This document shows, in pieces, positions 1-5,199 of a stretch of 5,199 bases of DNA; position 1 is the stretch's first letter; every line of letters begins with the position of its first letter. Source of the DNA: CAZVIK01 sp964627045 (GTDB lineage: Bacteria > Acidobacteriota > Terriglobia > Bryobacterales > Bryobacteraceae); NCBI GenBank assembly GCA_964627045.1, contig CAZVIK010000260.1:1-5199 (forward strand), in the 5' to 3' direction. The translations under genes and the position numbers were made by a program. The notes under the pieces are model-generated. The model was not told the DNA's origin. It did no database searches and worked only from the letters and a program-made list of their open reading frames with translations.

Positions 1-18
1 GCGCACGATTGATTTCAT
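1..18 (-). CDS. Start of an unidentified downstream gene, cut by the left edge
   Basis: An ATG at 18-16 is followed by in-frame codons for MKSIVR up to base 1. It lies 33 bases after the polX stop and is preceded by a good ribosome binding site (AGGAG at 27-23, four bases before the ATG). This spacing suggests a further gene in the same minus-strand run. It is in the same frame as polX. Six codons are too few to identify a product; the basic, hydrophobic beginning would suit a signal peptide but also many other proteins. Confidence 0.5.
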
Positions 19-22
19 GGAA

Positions 23-27
23 CTCCT
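23..27 (-). promoter_or_regulatory. Ribosome binding site for the downstream gene
   Basis: On the minus strand the context is GGCAGGAGTTCC followed by ATG. AGGAG is the best Shine-Dalgarno match next to any start in this window and is the main support for calling a gene at the left edge. The spacing of four bases is slightly short. Confidence 0.5.
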
Positions 28-51
28 GCCGTTACCAGCGCGACGACTTAC

Positions 52-1041
52 CTACTGATATCGTGTCGCCGGAAAGGCGGGCGAAGTATTGAGGATGTCG
101 GACGCCTCCAGCCATCCGCGCCGCGCCGTGAGGACGCCATAGCGCATGTTGGCCAGGTGTTTGGGATGGTGCGCGTCGGTCGAGATCACGAACTTTACGC
201 CGCGCTCCTTGGCCGTGCGTAACAACGGACCGCTGAGGTCCAACCGTTCCGGGCTCGCATTGATCTCGAAGGCGACGCCCCGGCGCGCGGCTTCCACAGC
301 CACGCGCTCGAAATCGAACGGGAACGCCTCTCGTTGCAGCAGCAGGCGGCCCGTGGGGTGCCCCAGAACCCGCACGTAACGGTTTTCCAGCGCGCGCAAC
401 AACCGCTCGGTCATCTCCGCAGCGGGCAGGTTCATGTAGCTGTGCACGCTGGCGACCACCAGGTCGAGCGCCGCCAGCGCCTCGTCGTCCAGGTCGAGCA
501 AACCGTCGCGCCGAATGTCGCACTCGATGCTGCTCAGCACGCGGATGCCGAGAACCTCGTGGTCCAGGCCGCGCACCCGCCTGGCGAATTCCAGCACGCG
601 TTTTTCGTCCAACCCGTTGGCCATGGCCAGCGCCTTGGAATGATCCGTGATCGCGATGTAGCGATACCCGCGCGCCCGGGCGGCCTCGGCCATCTCTTCG
701 AGGGTGGCGCGGCCGTCGCTGGCGTTGGTGTGCATGTGCAGGTCGCCCCGGATATCGGAGAGTTCCACCAGCCGCGGCAGCCGCCCCTCGGCCGCCGCTT
801 CGATTTCGCCCTGGTTTTCGCGCAGCTCCGGAGGAACCCAGGCGAGCCCCAGCGCGCCGTACACCCCTTTCTCATCGGCGCCGGCCACGGGCGTTCCGTC
901 CTCGCGAAACAACCCATACTCGTTCAGCTTCAAGCCCATGCGCACCGCGCGCATCCGCAGCGCGACATTGTGCTCCTTGCTTCCCGTAAAGTATTGAAGC
1001 GCCGCGCCGAAGCTCTCGGGCGCGAGCGCACGCACGTCCAC
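52..1041 (-). CDS. polX: DNA polymerase X, C-terminal fragment: end of palm plus intact PHP phosphoesterase domain
   Basis: This continues the same frame as the upstream fragment, so numbering follows the uninterrupted polX reading (571 codons; PolX proteins are usually about 570-590 residues). It carries the third polymerase aspartate D244 (QVDVRAL), the dNTP-contacting FTGSKEHN at 260-267 and, from about 340, a PHP domain with all its metal-binding motifs: DLHMHT (H344, H346) and D351, TDH (D375, H376), E415, SVHS (H442), GHPTGR (H470) and STDAHH (D531, H533). In PolX this domain provides Mn-dependent 3'-5' exonuclease and other end-trimming activity. After the TAG at 1125-1123 the first possible start codons are TTG at 1047 and GTG at 1041. 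The GTG is preferred because AAGG at 1052-1049 sits seven bases before it; this would give a 329-residue protein. The terminal stop is also TAG. Whether this part is made separately, by readthrough, or not at all cannot be decided from sequence. The preserved motifs suggest the interruption is recent or artefactual. Confidence 0.8.
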   Translation of the reverse strand: MDVRALAPESFGAALQYFTGSKEHNVALRMRAVRMGLKLNEYGLFREDGTPVAGADEKGVYGALGLAWVPPELRENQGEIEAAAEGRLPRLVELSDIRGDLHMHTNASDGRATLEEMAEAARARGYRYIAITDHSKALAMANGLDEKRVLEFARRVRGLDHEVLGIRVLSSIECDIRRDGLLDLDDEALAALDLVVASVHSYMNLPAAEMTERLLRALENRYVRVLGHPTGRLLLQREAFPFDFERVAVEAARRGVAFEINASPERLDLSGPLLRTAKERGVKFVISTDAHHPKHLANMRYGVLTARRGWLEASDILNTSPAFPATRYQ

Positions 1042-1122
1042 CTGCAAGCCTTCGCCGCCGAACTTGGCGCTGGCTTTGTTCGGCCCCTTCGCCAGGACCT
1101 CAGTGACCTTGGGATGCGCGCC

Positions 1123-1125
1123 CTA
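1123..1125 (-). other. In-frame amber codon interrupting polX (codon 215)
   Basis: The minus strand reads GAG CGG TAG GGC GCG CAT CCC, i.e. LER-stop-GAHP. The flanking codons are in the same frame on both sides: the 25 codons from 1122 to 1048 continue as ordinary PolX (HPKVTEVLAKGPNKASAKF), joining the C-terminal part without a gap. A single base change, for example from TAC or TAT (Tyr), CAG, GAG, AAG, TTG or TCG, would explain it. Its position between D198/D200 and D244 splits the polymerase active site. Confidence 0.9.
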
Positions 1126-1767
1126 CCGCTCCAGCACATCGGCGGCCTTGGGCCCCGTCGCCAGCAGGTCCACGTCGCCCACGGTCTCCTTGCCTCGCCG
1201 CAGGCTGCCGGCGGGCGTGACGCGCTCAACGCCTCCCACCGCCGAAAGGAACTCGGCCAACTCCCGTGCGGTTTCATCGGCCAGGCTCAACAGAAACCGC
1301 CCGGCGCTCTGGCGGTAGTGCGCGATGGAGCGCAGCACCTTCTCTTCGAGCTTCGCGCCCATCCGCGGCAGGCTGCGCAGCTTCTGGTCCAGGCACAACC
1401 GCTCCAGGTCGTCGATCGTGCTGACGCGAAAATGCTCCCAGATCAACGCAATACTCTTCGGCCCCAGTCCCTGGATCTTCAGAAACTCGAGTGCGGTGGG
1501 CGGGTAGCGCTCCAGCAGGCTGTCGCGGCGCTCGAATGACCCGCGTTCGGAGATCTCTTTGAGGATCGCCGCCAGCCCTTTGCCTATGCCGGGGATGTCC
1601 GTCACGCTGCGGGCGGGATCGCCGAGGATGTCCTCGACGCGCTCTGCCTGCCCCAGAATGGCCGTCGCCCCGTTGCGGTAGCTGCGGATGCGGAACGGGT
1701 CCTCGCCGGCGATCTCCATCAGGTCCGCCGTCTCTCCCAGCAACCGCGCGAATTCCTTATTCTCCAT
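1123..1767 (-). CDS. polX: DNA polymerase X, N-terminal fragment (ends at an in-frame TAG)
   Basis: The 214 codons from the ATG at 1767 to a TAG at 1125-1123 encode the first part of a bacterial family X DNA polymerase, a base excision and gap-filling repair enzyme. Residues about 1-80 are the DNA-binding 8-kDa domain with a helix-hairpin-helix motif VTDIPGIGKGLAAI at 55-68. A second helix-hairpin-helix region follows (IQGLGPKSIALIW at 98-110). The palm begins with the nucleotide-binding GSLRRG at 187-192 and the catalytic pair D198 and D200 in GDVDLL. The third catalytic aspartate is missing because the frame stops at codon 215. The start was chosen because it gives the canonical N-terminus (MENKEFARLL) and because its ATG overlaps the CDF stop by 11 bases (ATGGAGAATAA), a common arrangement for translational coupling. 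A run of six G (1777-1772) four bases before the ATG is the only candidate ribosome binding site. Alone this fragment should not polymerise DNA, though it might still bind DNA. Confidence 0.85.
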   Translation of the reverse strand: MENKEFARLLGETADLMEIAGEDPFRIRSYRNGATAILGQAERVEDILGDPARSVTDIPGIGKGLAAILKEISERGSFERRDSLLERYPPTALEFLKIQGLGPKSIALIWEHFRVSTIDDLERLCLDQKLRSLPRMGAKLEEKVLRSIAHYRQSAGRFLLSLADETARELAEFLSAVGGVERVTPAGSLRRGKETVGDVDLLATGPKAADVLER

Positions 1768-2659
1768 GCGGCCCCCCGCCGTCCGGCGGCGCGTGCGGCT
1801 CGATGTGGACCAGCACATCGGCCACCCAGTCGAGTTCCGCCACAATCCTGTCCCGCGCGCGCATGGCGATATCGTGCGACGCCAGGACGGTCATCTGCGG
1901 GTCGACTTCCAGGTGCAGGTCCACATGGTGCTTCAGGCCCGTGTTGCGCGCGAAGCACTTCTCCACTCCCAACACGCCAGGCACCGCGAGCGCTACCCGG
2001 CGGATTTCCTCCAGCAGCGCCGTCTCGGGCATGGTGTCCATCAACTGAATTGAGGTGTCCCGGATGACCCGCAATCCCAGAAAGACAACGATGAGGCCCA
2101 CCGCGAAGCCGCCGTAGGCGTCGGCGCGCGGAAACCGTGCCGGGTCGTGAAGCGTGAGTCCGAGGCCGGTCAGCGCCGCCAGGCCGGAAAGGACGTCCAC
2201 TAGATCGTTGGACGCATCGGCCTTCAGCGCGGAACTCCGGACTTTTCGTCCGTAGTGAAACTTGATGGGAGACAGCGCGCCCTTCGCCGCGATCGAAATC
2301 AGTAGCGGCCACACCGCGTAGGACGCCGGCGCCTCGCGGACCTCGCTCAACACCATCAGCGAGCGCGCGCAAATGACCACGCCCGTTCCCGCCAGCATTA
2401 CACCCACCGCGCCGCCGGTCAGCGTCTCCAGGCGGCCGTGCCCGTAGGGATGCTTGGCGTCCGGCGGCTTGCCCGCCGCCGCCAGGCCGAACAGCACTAC
2501 GGCCGAGGCCACGATGTCGCTGGCCGACTCGACGCCGTCGGCGACCACCGCCGTCGAACCCGCCATCCATCCTACGACGATCTTCGACGCGGCCAGCACC
2601 GCACAGATGCCCATGCTGATGAGCGCCACGCGCTTGCCGAGATCGTACGCGGAAGCCAT
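1757..2659 (-). CDS. Cation diffusion facilitator (CDF) family metal transporter
   Basis: This is a 300-residue inner-membrane protein of normal CDF length. CDF proteins export divalent metals (Zn, Fe, Mn, Co, Cd) from the cytoplasm, usually in exchange for protons, and work as dimers. Six hydrophobic segments are visible at about 11-31, 36-60, 83-103, 115-130, 151-171 and 183-199. The signature KHPYGHGRLE is at 69-78 between segments 2 and 3. The transport-site pairs read E44/D48 in segment 2 (ADGVESASD) and N151/D155 in segment 5 (ADASNDLVD); the YiiP zinc exporter has D45/D49 and H153/D157. Residues about 212-290 form the cytoplasmic dimerisation domain, with histidines in KHHVDLHLEV, SHD and VHIEPH that match possible regulatory metal sites. 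The tail is Pro/Gly-rich. The start is the ATG at 2659, 40 bases after the peptidase stop; no strong ribosome binding site is seen. The TAA stop overlaps the start of polX. Metal specificity cannot be read with confidence, but lack of the segment 5 histidine argues against a classic zinc exporter. Confidence 0.93.
   Translation of the reverse strand: MASAYDLGKRVALISMGICAVLAASKIVVGWMAGSTAVVADGVESASDIVASAVVLFGLAAAGKPPDAKHPYGHGRLETLTGGAVGVMLAGTGVVICARSLMVLSEVREAPASYAVWPLLISIAAKGALSPIKFHYGRKVRSSALKADASNDLVDVLSGLAALTGLGLTLHDPARFPRADAYGGFAVGLIVVFLGLRVIRDTSIQLMDTMPETALLEEIRRVALAVPGVLGVEKCFARNTGLKHHVDLHLEVDPQMTVLASHDIAMRARDRIVAELDWVADVLVHIEPHAPPDGGGPHGE
1776..1789 (-). promoter_or_regulatory. GC-rich inverted repeat just before the polX start
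   Basis: CCGCCG and CGGCGG flank a two-base centre (minus strand CCGCCGGACGGCGG), ending directly at the G-run that is the only candidate ribosome binding site of polX. It lies inside the end of the CDF coding region. If it folds (five pairs with a four-base loop), it could hide the polX start until ribosomes finishing the CDF gene open it. In a GC-rich genome such short repeats also arise by chance. Confidence 0.25.
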
Positions 2660-2681
2660 GCCCGCAGGATAGCAGGCCCCA

Positions 2682-2696
2682 TGCGGCAGTGCCGCA
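2682..2696. repeat. Perfect 15-base palindrome between the peptidase and CDF genes
   Basis: TGCGGCA and TGCCGCA are exact inverted copies around one central base. It lies in the 40-base gap, four bases past the peptidase stop and 22 bases before the CDF start. It could be an operator for a dimeric regulator or a short RNA hairpin (six pairs, three-base loop). It lacks a following T tract on the minus strand, so it is not a standard Rho-independent terminator. Confidence 0.45.
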
Positions 2697-2714
2697 GCGT
2701 TACGGCAGCGTTAC
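2694..2714. repeat. Tandem 10-base direct repeat at the peptidase stop codon
   Basis: GCAGCGTTAC occurs at 2694-2703 and 2705-2714, an 11-base period. On the minus strand the first copy encodes the last codons of the peptidase (VTLP) and the second contains the TAA stop; it runs into the palindrome by three bases. This looks like a small tandem duplication. A role is not evident. Confidence 0.5.
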
Positions 2715-5199
2715 CGTTTCCGCGCTTCCGTAGTAGAGGCCGTTGAATAGCAGCTTGAAGGTCGCGTGCGGCTGGGCGCGGAACACGACCTCCGGGCCAA
2801 AGAGCATCGCCTTGCCTCGGCCGATGGTGGAATCGACTACCGCCGCCCCGCCGTCCAGGTATTGCTGTCCCCACGCCCATCCGCTGGTGAGCGTCTCGGC
2901 GCCGGCAAACCAAGCGGCCGCGGAGGCGCCCTGCTGCGCGGCGTTCGGCTCCATGCGGAACACCGGGCTGTTGTTGAAGAACATCTCCACCGTCGAAGGC
3001 ATCCCGTAGGCCAGCGGATTCGTATTGTCTATCTGCGCAAGCAACAGCGACCCGGGGATGTAGTACTTCTCGCGGGGTAACGGCCGGTCGCGGCCATCGG
3101 GCCCCTTCTCGGTCAAGTGGTTTCGCACCGGCAACCCGAGCGGCGACGCCATGCTGGTCGAACTCCCGATCATAACCACCGAGCCGCCGCCCTCCACATA
3201 CCGCCGTAACTGCGGAATTGTCTTGTCCGTGCTGTAACTCCCCAACCATCCGCGATACGGCTCCGGAATCTCCTCGGGCTTCGGGCCGCGAGCCGGCGGC
3301 CCGCCGGGAACGGATACGCCGCCCAGACGCGCGACGCCATCGGTGAATACCAGCACGTCGAACTTGCCGTTCAGTTCACCGGCGTCCAGCGTCTGCGGGT
3401 AGACCACCTCGAAGGGGAATTCATACTGTTCCAGCAGCCACCGCGTCCACCCCGATGTCATCGACCCCCCGTACACATCGGCCAGCCCGATCCGTACCGG
3501 TTTCAACCTCCAGGCTTCGCCGCCCGGCGCCTTGGCGAGACCTTCGGCCGCCACGCCGAGTTCCTTCGCTCCCCGCTCCAGTATCTGGCGGGCCGTCGCG
3601 TTCGCCGCCACCCAGATGGCGCCCGGCTCGCCGCCGCCCTTCAGCCAGTAAACGCCGACTCCCGCCTTCAACAACCTGTTGACGACGATGAATGAGTTGT
3701 TAACCTTGTGACTCAGCCGGTAACCCGCCGGGTTCGCCTCGCCTGCAACCGCCGCTGCCGGCGGCGCCTGCAACCCCTCCACCTTCACGAACGGGCCGCC
3801 GAAGCCTTCCAGCACCCGGTCGAACTCCACGCCCATCTGCCGCGCCAGCGTCCAACCCGCCACGTCGTAGGGTGGATTCGGCGGGCCGCCGGCGTAGCGG
3901 AAGTCGTTCGGATGGTCCTGCGGCTCGAACATGTCCATGACATGCGGGCGGAAGGCCTGCGCCGTCATCACCACGTAGGAACCGGCCGGGTAGTCCTTGC
4001 CCGCCGCCTGGAACCGCGCTGTGGCGCGGTGCACGGTAATCCCCGTCTTGACCAGGGTATTGATAAACGCGGTCGCCGTCGCAAAATCCGCTTGTGACGA
4101 CGGGACAATGTATCCTCGCGGGTCGCGCCAGGCGGGGTCCCGGAGGACTTCGGCGTAGAGCGGCGCCGGCAGCGTTCTGGAGGGTGCCGGGCCCTCGCCC
4201 GGCGCCTCACCGCCCGGGGCGGTTTCCTGCTTGGCCTGCTTGGCCGCCGCTGCCTGGAGGCTGGTGATGCGCTTCGGAGTGACGGTCCAGTTGTCGCGGC
4301 TGCCCTTGTCGATAGAGTTCTTCCCCATCTGGTAGATGTTGAACAGAAACGTCTCGCGGTAGCGGGACGCTACGTCCAGAATCGCCCGGTTGTTGCTGAT
4401 CGAATACTCGATCGACTGGCGGTAGTGCCAGGTCTGCGGCGCCACCGGCAGCGGCCAATCCCCCGTGGGCAGTTGCTTGTCTGCCACCAGCGGAATCTCC
4501 ATGGGAGTCGGGTTGCCGATGATCTCGGTCAGAATCCCGATCATGTTGTGAAAGTACGTAATCGTGCGCAGCCCGCCGTTCCACCACGTCGAATAGTTGG
4601 CCCCGGTCCGCATCACCGAGCCGCCCTTGCCCTCGGCCACCAGCCGGCTGTGCATGGCCGTGCCCACCAACTCGACCCCCAGCGGCACCAGCGGATCGTA
4701 ATAGTAGTTGAACGGATCACGGAACGGCGGCATGAAGATGACCGTGCCCGGCGGTCCGCTCTGGTGGTGGTTGTACATGATCTGCGGAAACCACTCATGG
4801 AAGAGCTGCCGGTTCATATTGGTGGTCTCGGGCATATTCGACATGTAGAAGTCGCGGTTATTGTCGTGCCCGATGTACTTCTGGTAGAGCCTCGGCAGGT
4901 TGCTCAGGCTTCGTTTCAGCGGGTCCTTCTCCCGCATGTACCAATCGGCCACCAGGTCCAGCCCGTCGGGGTTGGCCGCCACGCACAGAAGAATCACGTC
5001 GTTGAGGAAACGCAGGGTCTCCTCGTCGGCGCGGCTCACCATCTGGTAGACCATCTCGATGAGTTGCTGCGACCCCACGGTCTCCGAGGCGTGCAGCCCG
5101 CCGTCGATCCACACCACGGCTTTGCCTTCGCGCGCCAGCGCACGCGCCTGCTCATCGGTCAGCCCCTCGGCCAGCGCGAGCCTTCGGGAAATCGACTTG
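2700..5199 (-). CDS. M14 family zinc carboxypeptidase with C-terminal amidotransferase-like domain, 5' end missing
   Basis: The frame is open from the right edge to a TAA at 2702-2700, giving 832 complete codons; the true start and any signal peptide lie beyond the window. Counting codon 5198-5196 as residue 1, the M14 metallocarboxypeptidase domain spans about 1-300. It shows the HxxE zinc motif (H36, E39, in GGLHASE), NPDG at 76-79, DNNRDF at 112-117 (the Asn-Arg pair that holds the substrate carboxylate in carboxypeptidase A), the third zinc histidine in NHHQSG (H144 or H145, probably 145), and the probable catalytic glutamate E225 in ILTEIIG. A Gln/Ala/Pro/Gly-rich linker follows at about 315-342, then a mixed region, then from about 567 to the end a Rossmann-like domain resembling class I glutamine amidotransferase-like modules (VRIGLADVYGG, later GKAMLFGPEVVF). 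Family members hydrolyse peptides and are usually secreted or periplasmic; export is inferred here because the N-terminus is absent. All expected catalytic residues are present, so it is likely active. Substrate is unknown. Confidence 0.9.
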   Translation of the reverse strand, partial: KSISRRLALAEGLTDEQARALAREGKAVVWIDGGLHASETVGSQQLIEMVYQMVSRADEETLRFLNDVILLCVAANPDGLDLVADWYMREKDPLKRSLSNLPRLYQKYIGHDNNRDFYMSNMPETTNMNRQLFHEWFPQIMYNHHQSGPPGTVIFMPPFRDPFNYYYDPLVPLGVELVGTAMHSRLVAEGKGGSVMRTGANYSTWWNGGLRTITYFHNMIGILTEIIGNPTPMEIPLVADKQLPTGDWPLPVAPQTWHYRQSIEYSISNNRAILDVASRYRETFLFNIYQMGKNSIDKGSRDNWTVTPKRITSLQAAAAKQAKQETAPGGEAPGEGPAPSRTLPAPLYAEVLRDPAWRDPRGYIVPSSQADFATATAFINTLVKTGITVHRATARFQAAGKDYPAGSYVVMTAQAFRPHVMDMFEPQDHPNDFRYAGGPPNPPYDVAGWTLARQMGVEFDRVLEGFGGPFVKVEGLQAPPAAAVAGEANPAGYRLSHKVNNSFIVVNRLLKAGVGVYWLKGGGEPGAIWVAANATARQILERGAKELGVAAEGLAKAPGGEAWRLKPVRIGLADVYGGSMTSGWTRWLLEQYEFPFEVVYPQTLDAGELNGKFDVLVFTDGVARLGGVSVPGGPPARGPKPEEIPEPYRGWLGSYSTDKTIPQLRRYVEGGGSVVMIGSSTSMASPLGLPVRNHLTEKGPDGRDRPLPREKYYIPGSLLLAQIDNTNPLAYGMPSTVEMFFNNSPVFRMEPNAAQQGASAAAWFAGAETLTSGWAWGQQYLDGGAAVVDSTIGRGKAMLFGPEVVFRAQPHATFKLLFNGLYYGSAETVTLP

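Noticed and set aside
1048..1125. A frameshift as the cause of the polX split
   Set aside because: The distance from the TAG to the downstream part is a whole number of codons and the intervening translation is good PolX sequence in the same frame, so only the stop codon itself interrupts the gene.
334..1539. A 401-codon open frame on the plus strand opposite polX, open across the amber site
   Set aside because: Its codons are in exact register with the polX codons on the opposite strand, where strong GC bias removes stops. The product is low in recognisable motifs, whereas the minus strand encodes clear PolX motifs.
1123..1845. A longer N-terminus for polX starting at the ATG at 1845
   Set aside because: The extra 26 residues (Trp/Ser/Arg-rich) are CDF coding sequence in another frame and do not resemble PolX; the ATG at 1767 gives the standard N-terminus.
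1719..2570. A 283-codon minus-strand open frame overlapping the CDF gene, and a similar one at 2572-3249 overlapping the peptidase
   Set aside because: Both are Arg/Gly/Ala-rich translations in another frame with no motifs; the overlapping CDF and M14 frames have clear family signatures.
2660..2699. Rho-independent terminator after the peptidase gene
   Set aside because: The palindrome can form only a six-pair stem and is followed on the minus strand by a G/C-rich stretch, not a T tract.
1..5199. tRNA or rRNA genes, CRISPR arrays, insertion sequences, phage or defence genes
   Set aside because: Nearly every base is accounted for by recognisable housekeeping-type coding genes on one strand; no repeat arrays, transposase motifs or RNA gene patterns were seen.

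Overview
The window is GC-rich, densely coding, and transcribed entirely from the minus strand. Reading in the direction of transcription (high to low coordinates) it holds a large M14-type zinc carboxypeptidase whose start lies beyond the right edge (5199-2700), a 40-base gap, a cation diffusion facilitator (CDF) metal exporter (2659-1757), a family X DNA polymerase with a C-terminal PHP domain (1767-52) whose start overlaps the CDF stop by 11 bases, and, after 33 bases, the first six codons of another gene running off the left edge (18-1). There are no RNA genes, CRISPR arrays, insertion sequences or gene-free stretches over 300 bases. No clear promoter or Rho-independent terminator is visible.

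The protein sequences and gene style suggest a member of Acidobacteriota, perhaps near the Solibacter/Bryobacter group. This is judged from remembered resemblance of the PolX and peptidase sequences to acidobacterial proteins and from the high GC content. It is an inference, not a placement.

The main oddity is in polX. The reading frame is continuous from the ATG at 1767 to the TAG at 54-52, a total of 571 codons, which is the normal size of bacterial PolX. It is broken by one in-frame TAG at 1125-1123 (codon 215). There is no frameshift: the sequence on both sides is well-preserved PolX in the same frame. The TAG falls between the second (D198) and third (D244) catalytic aspartates of the polymerase palm, so neither half alone could be a polymerase, while the PHP nuclease domain downstream is intact. 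Possible explanations are a sequencing or assembly error, a recent nonsense mutation, suppression or readthrough, or a split gene with restart at a GTG at 1041.

The CDF and polX genes are probably translationally coupled. PolX enzymes of this type are known to be manganese-dependent, and the CDF protein lacks the histidines typical of zinc-type CDF sites, so a link through metal homeostasis is conceivable but unproven. The peptidase is an ordinary multidomain acidobacterial-type protein and may be a separate transcription unit or the first gene of the same operon.
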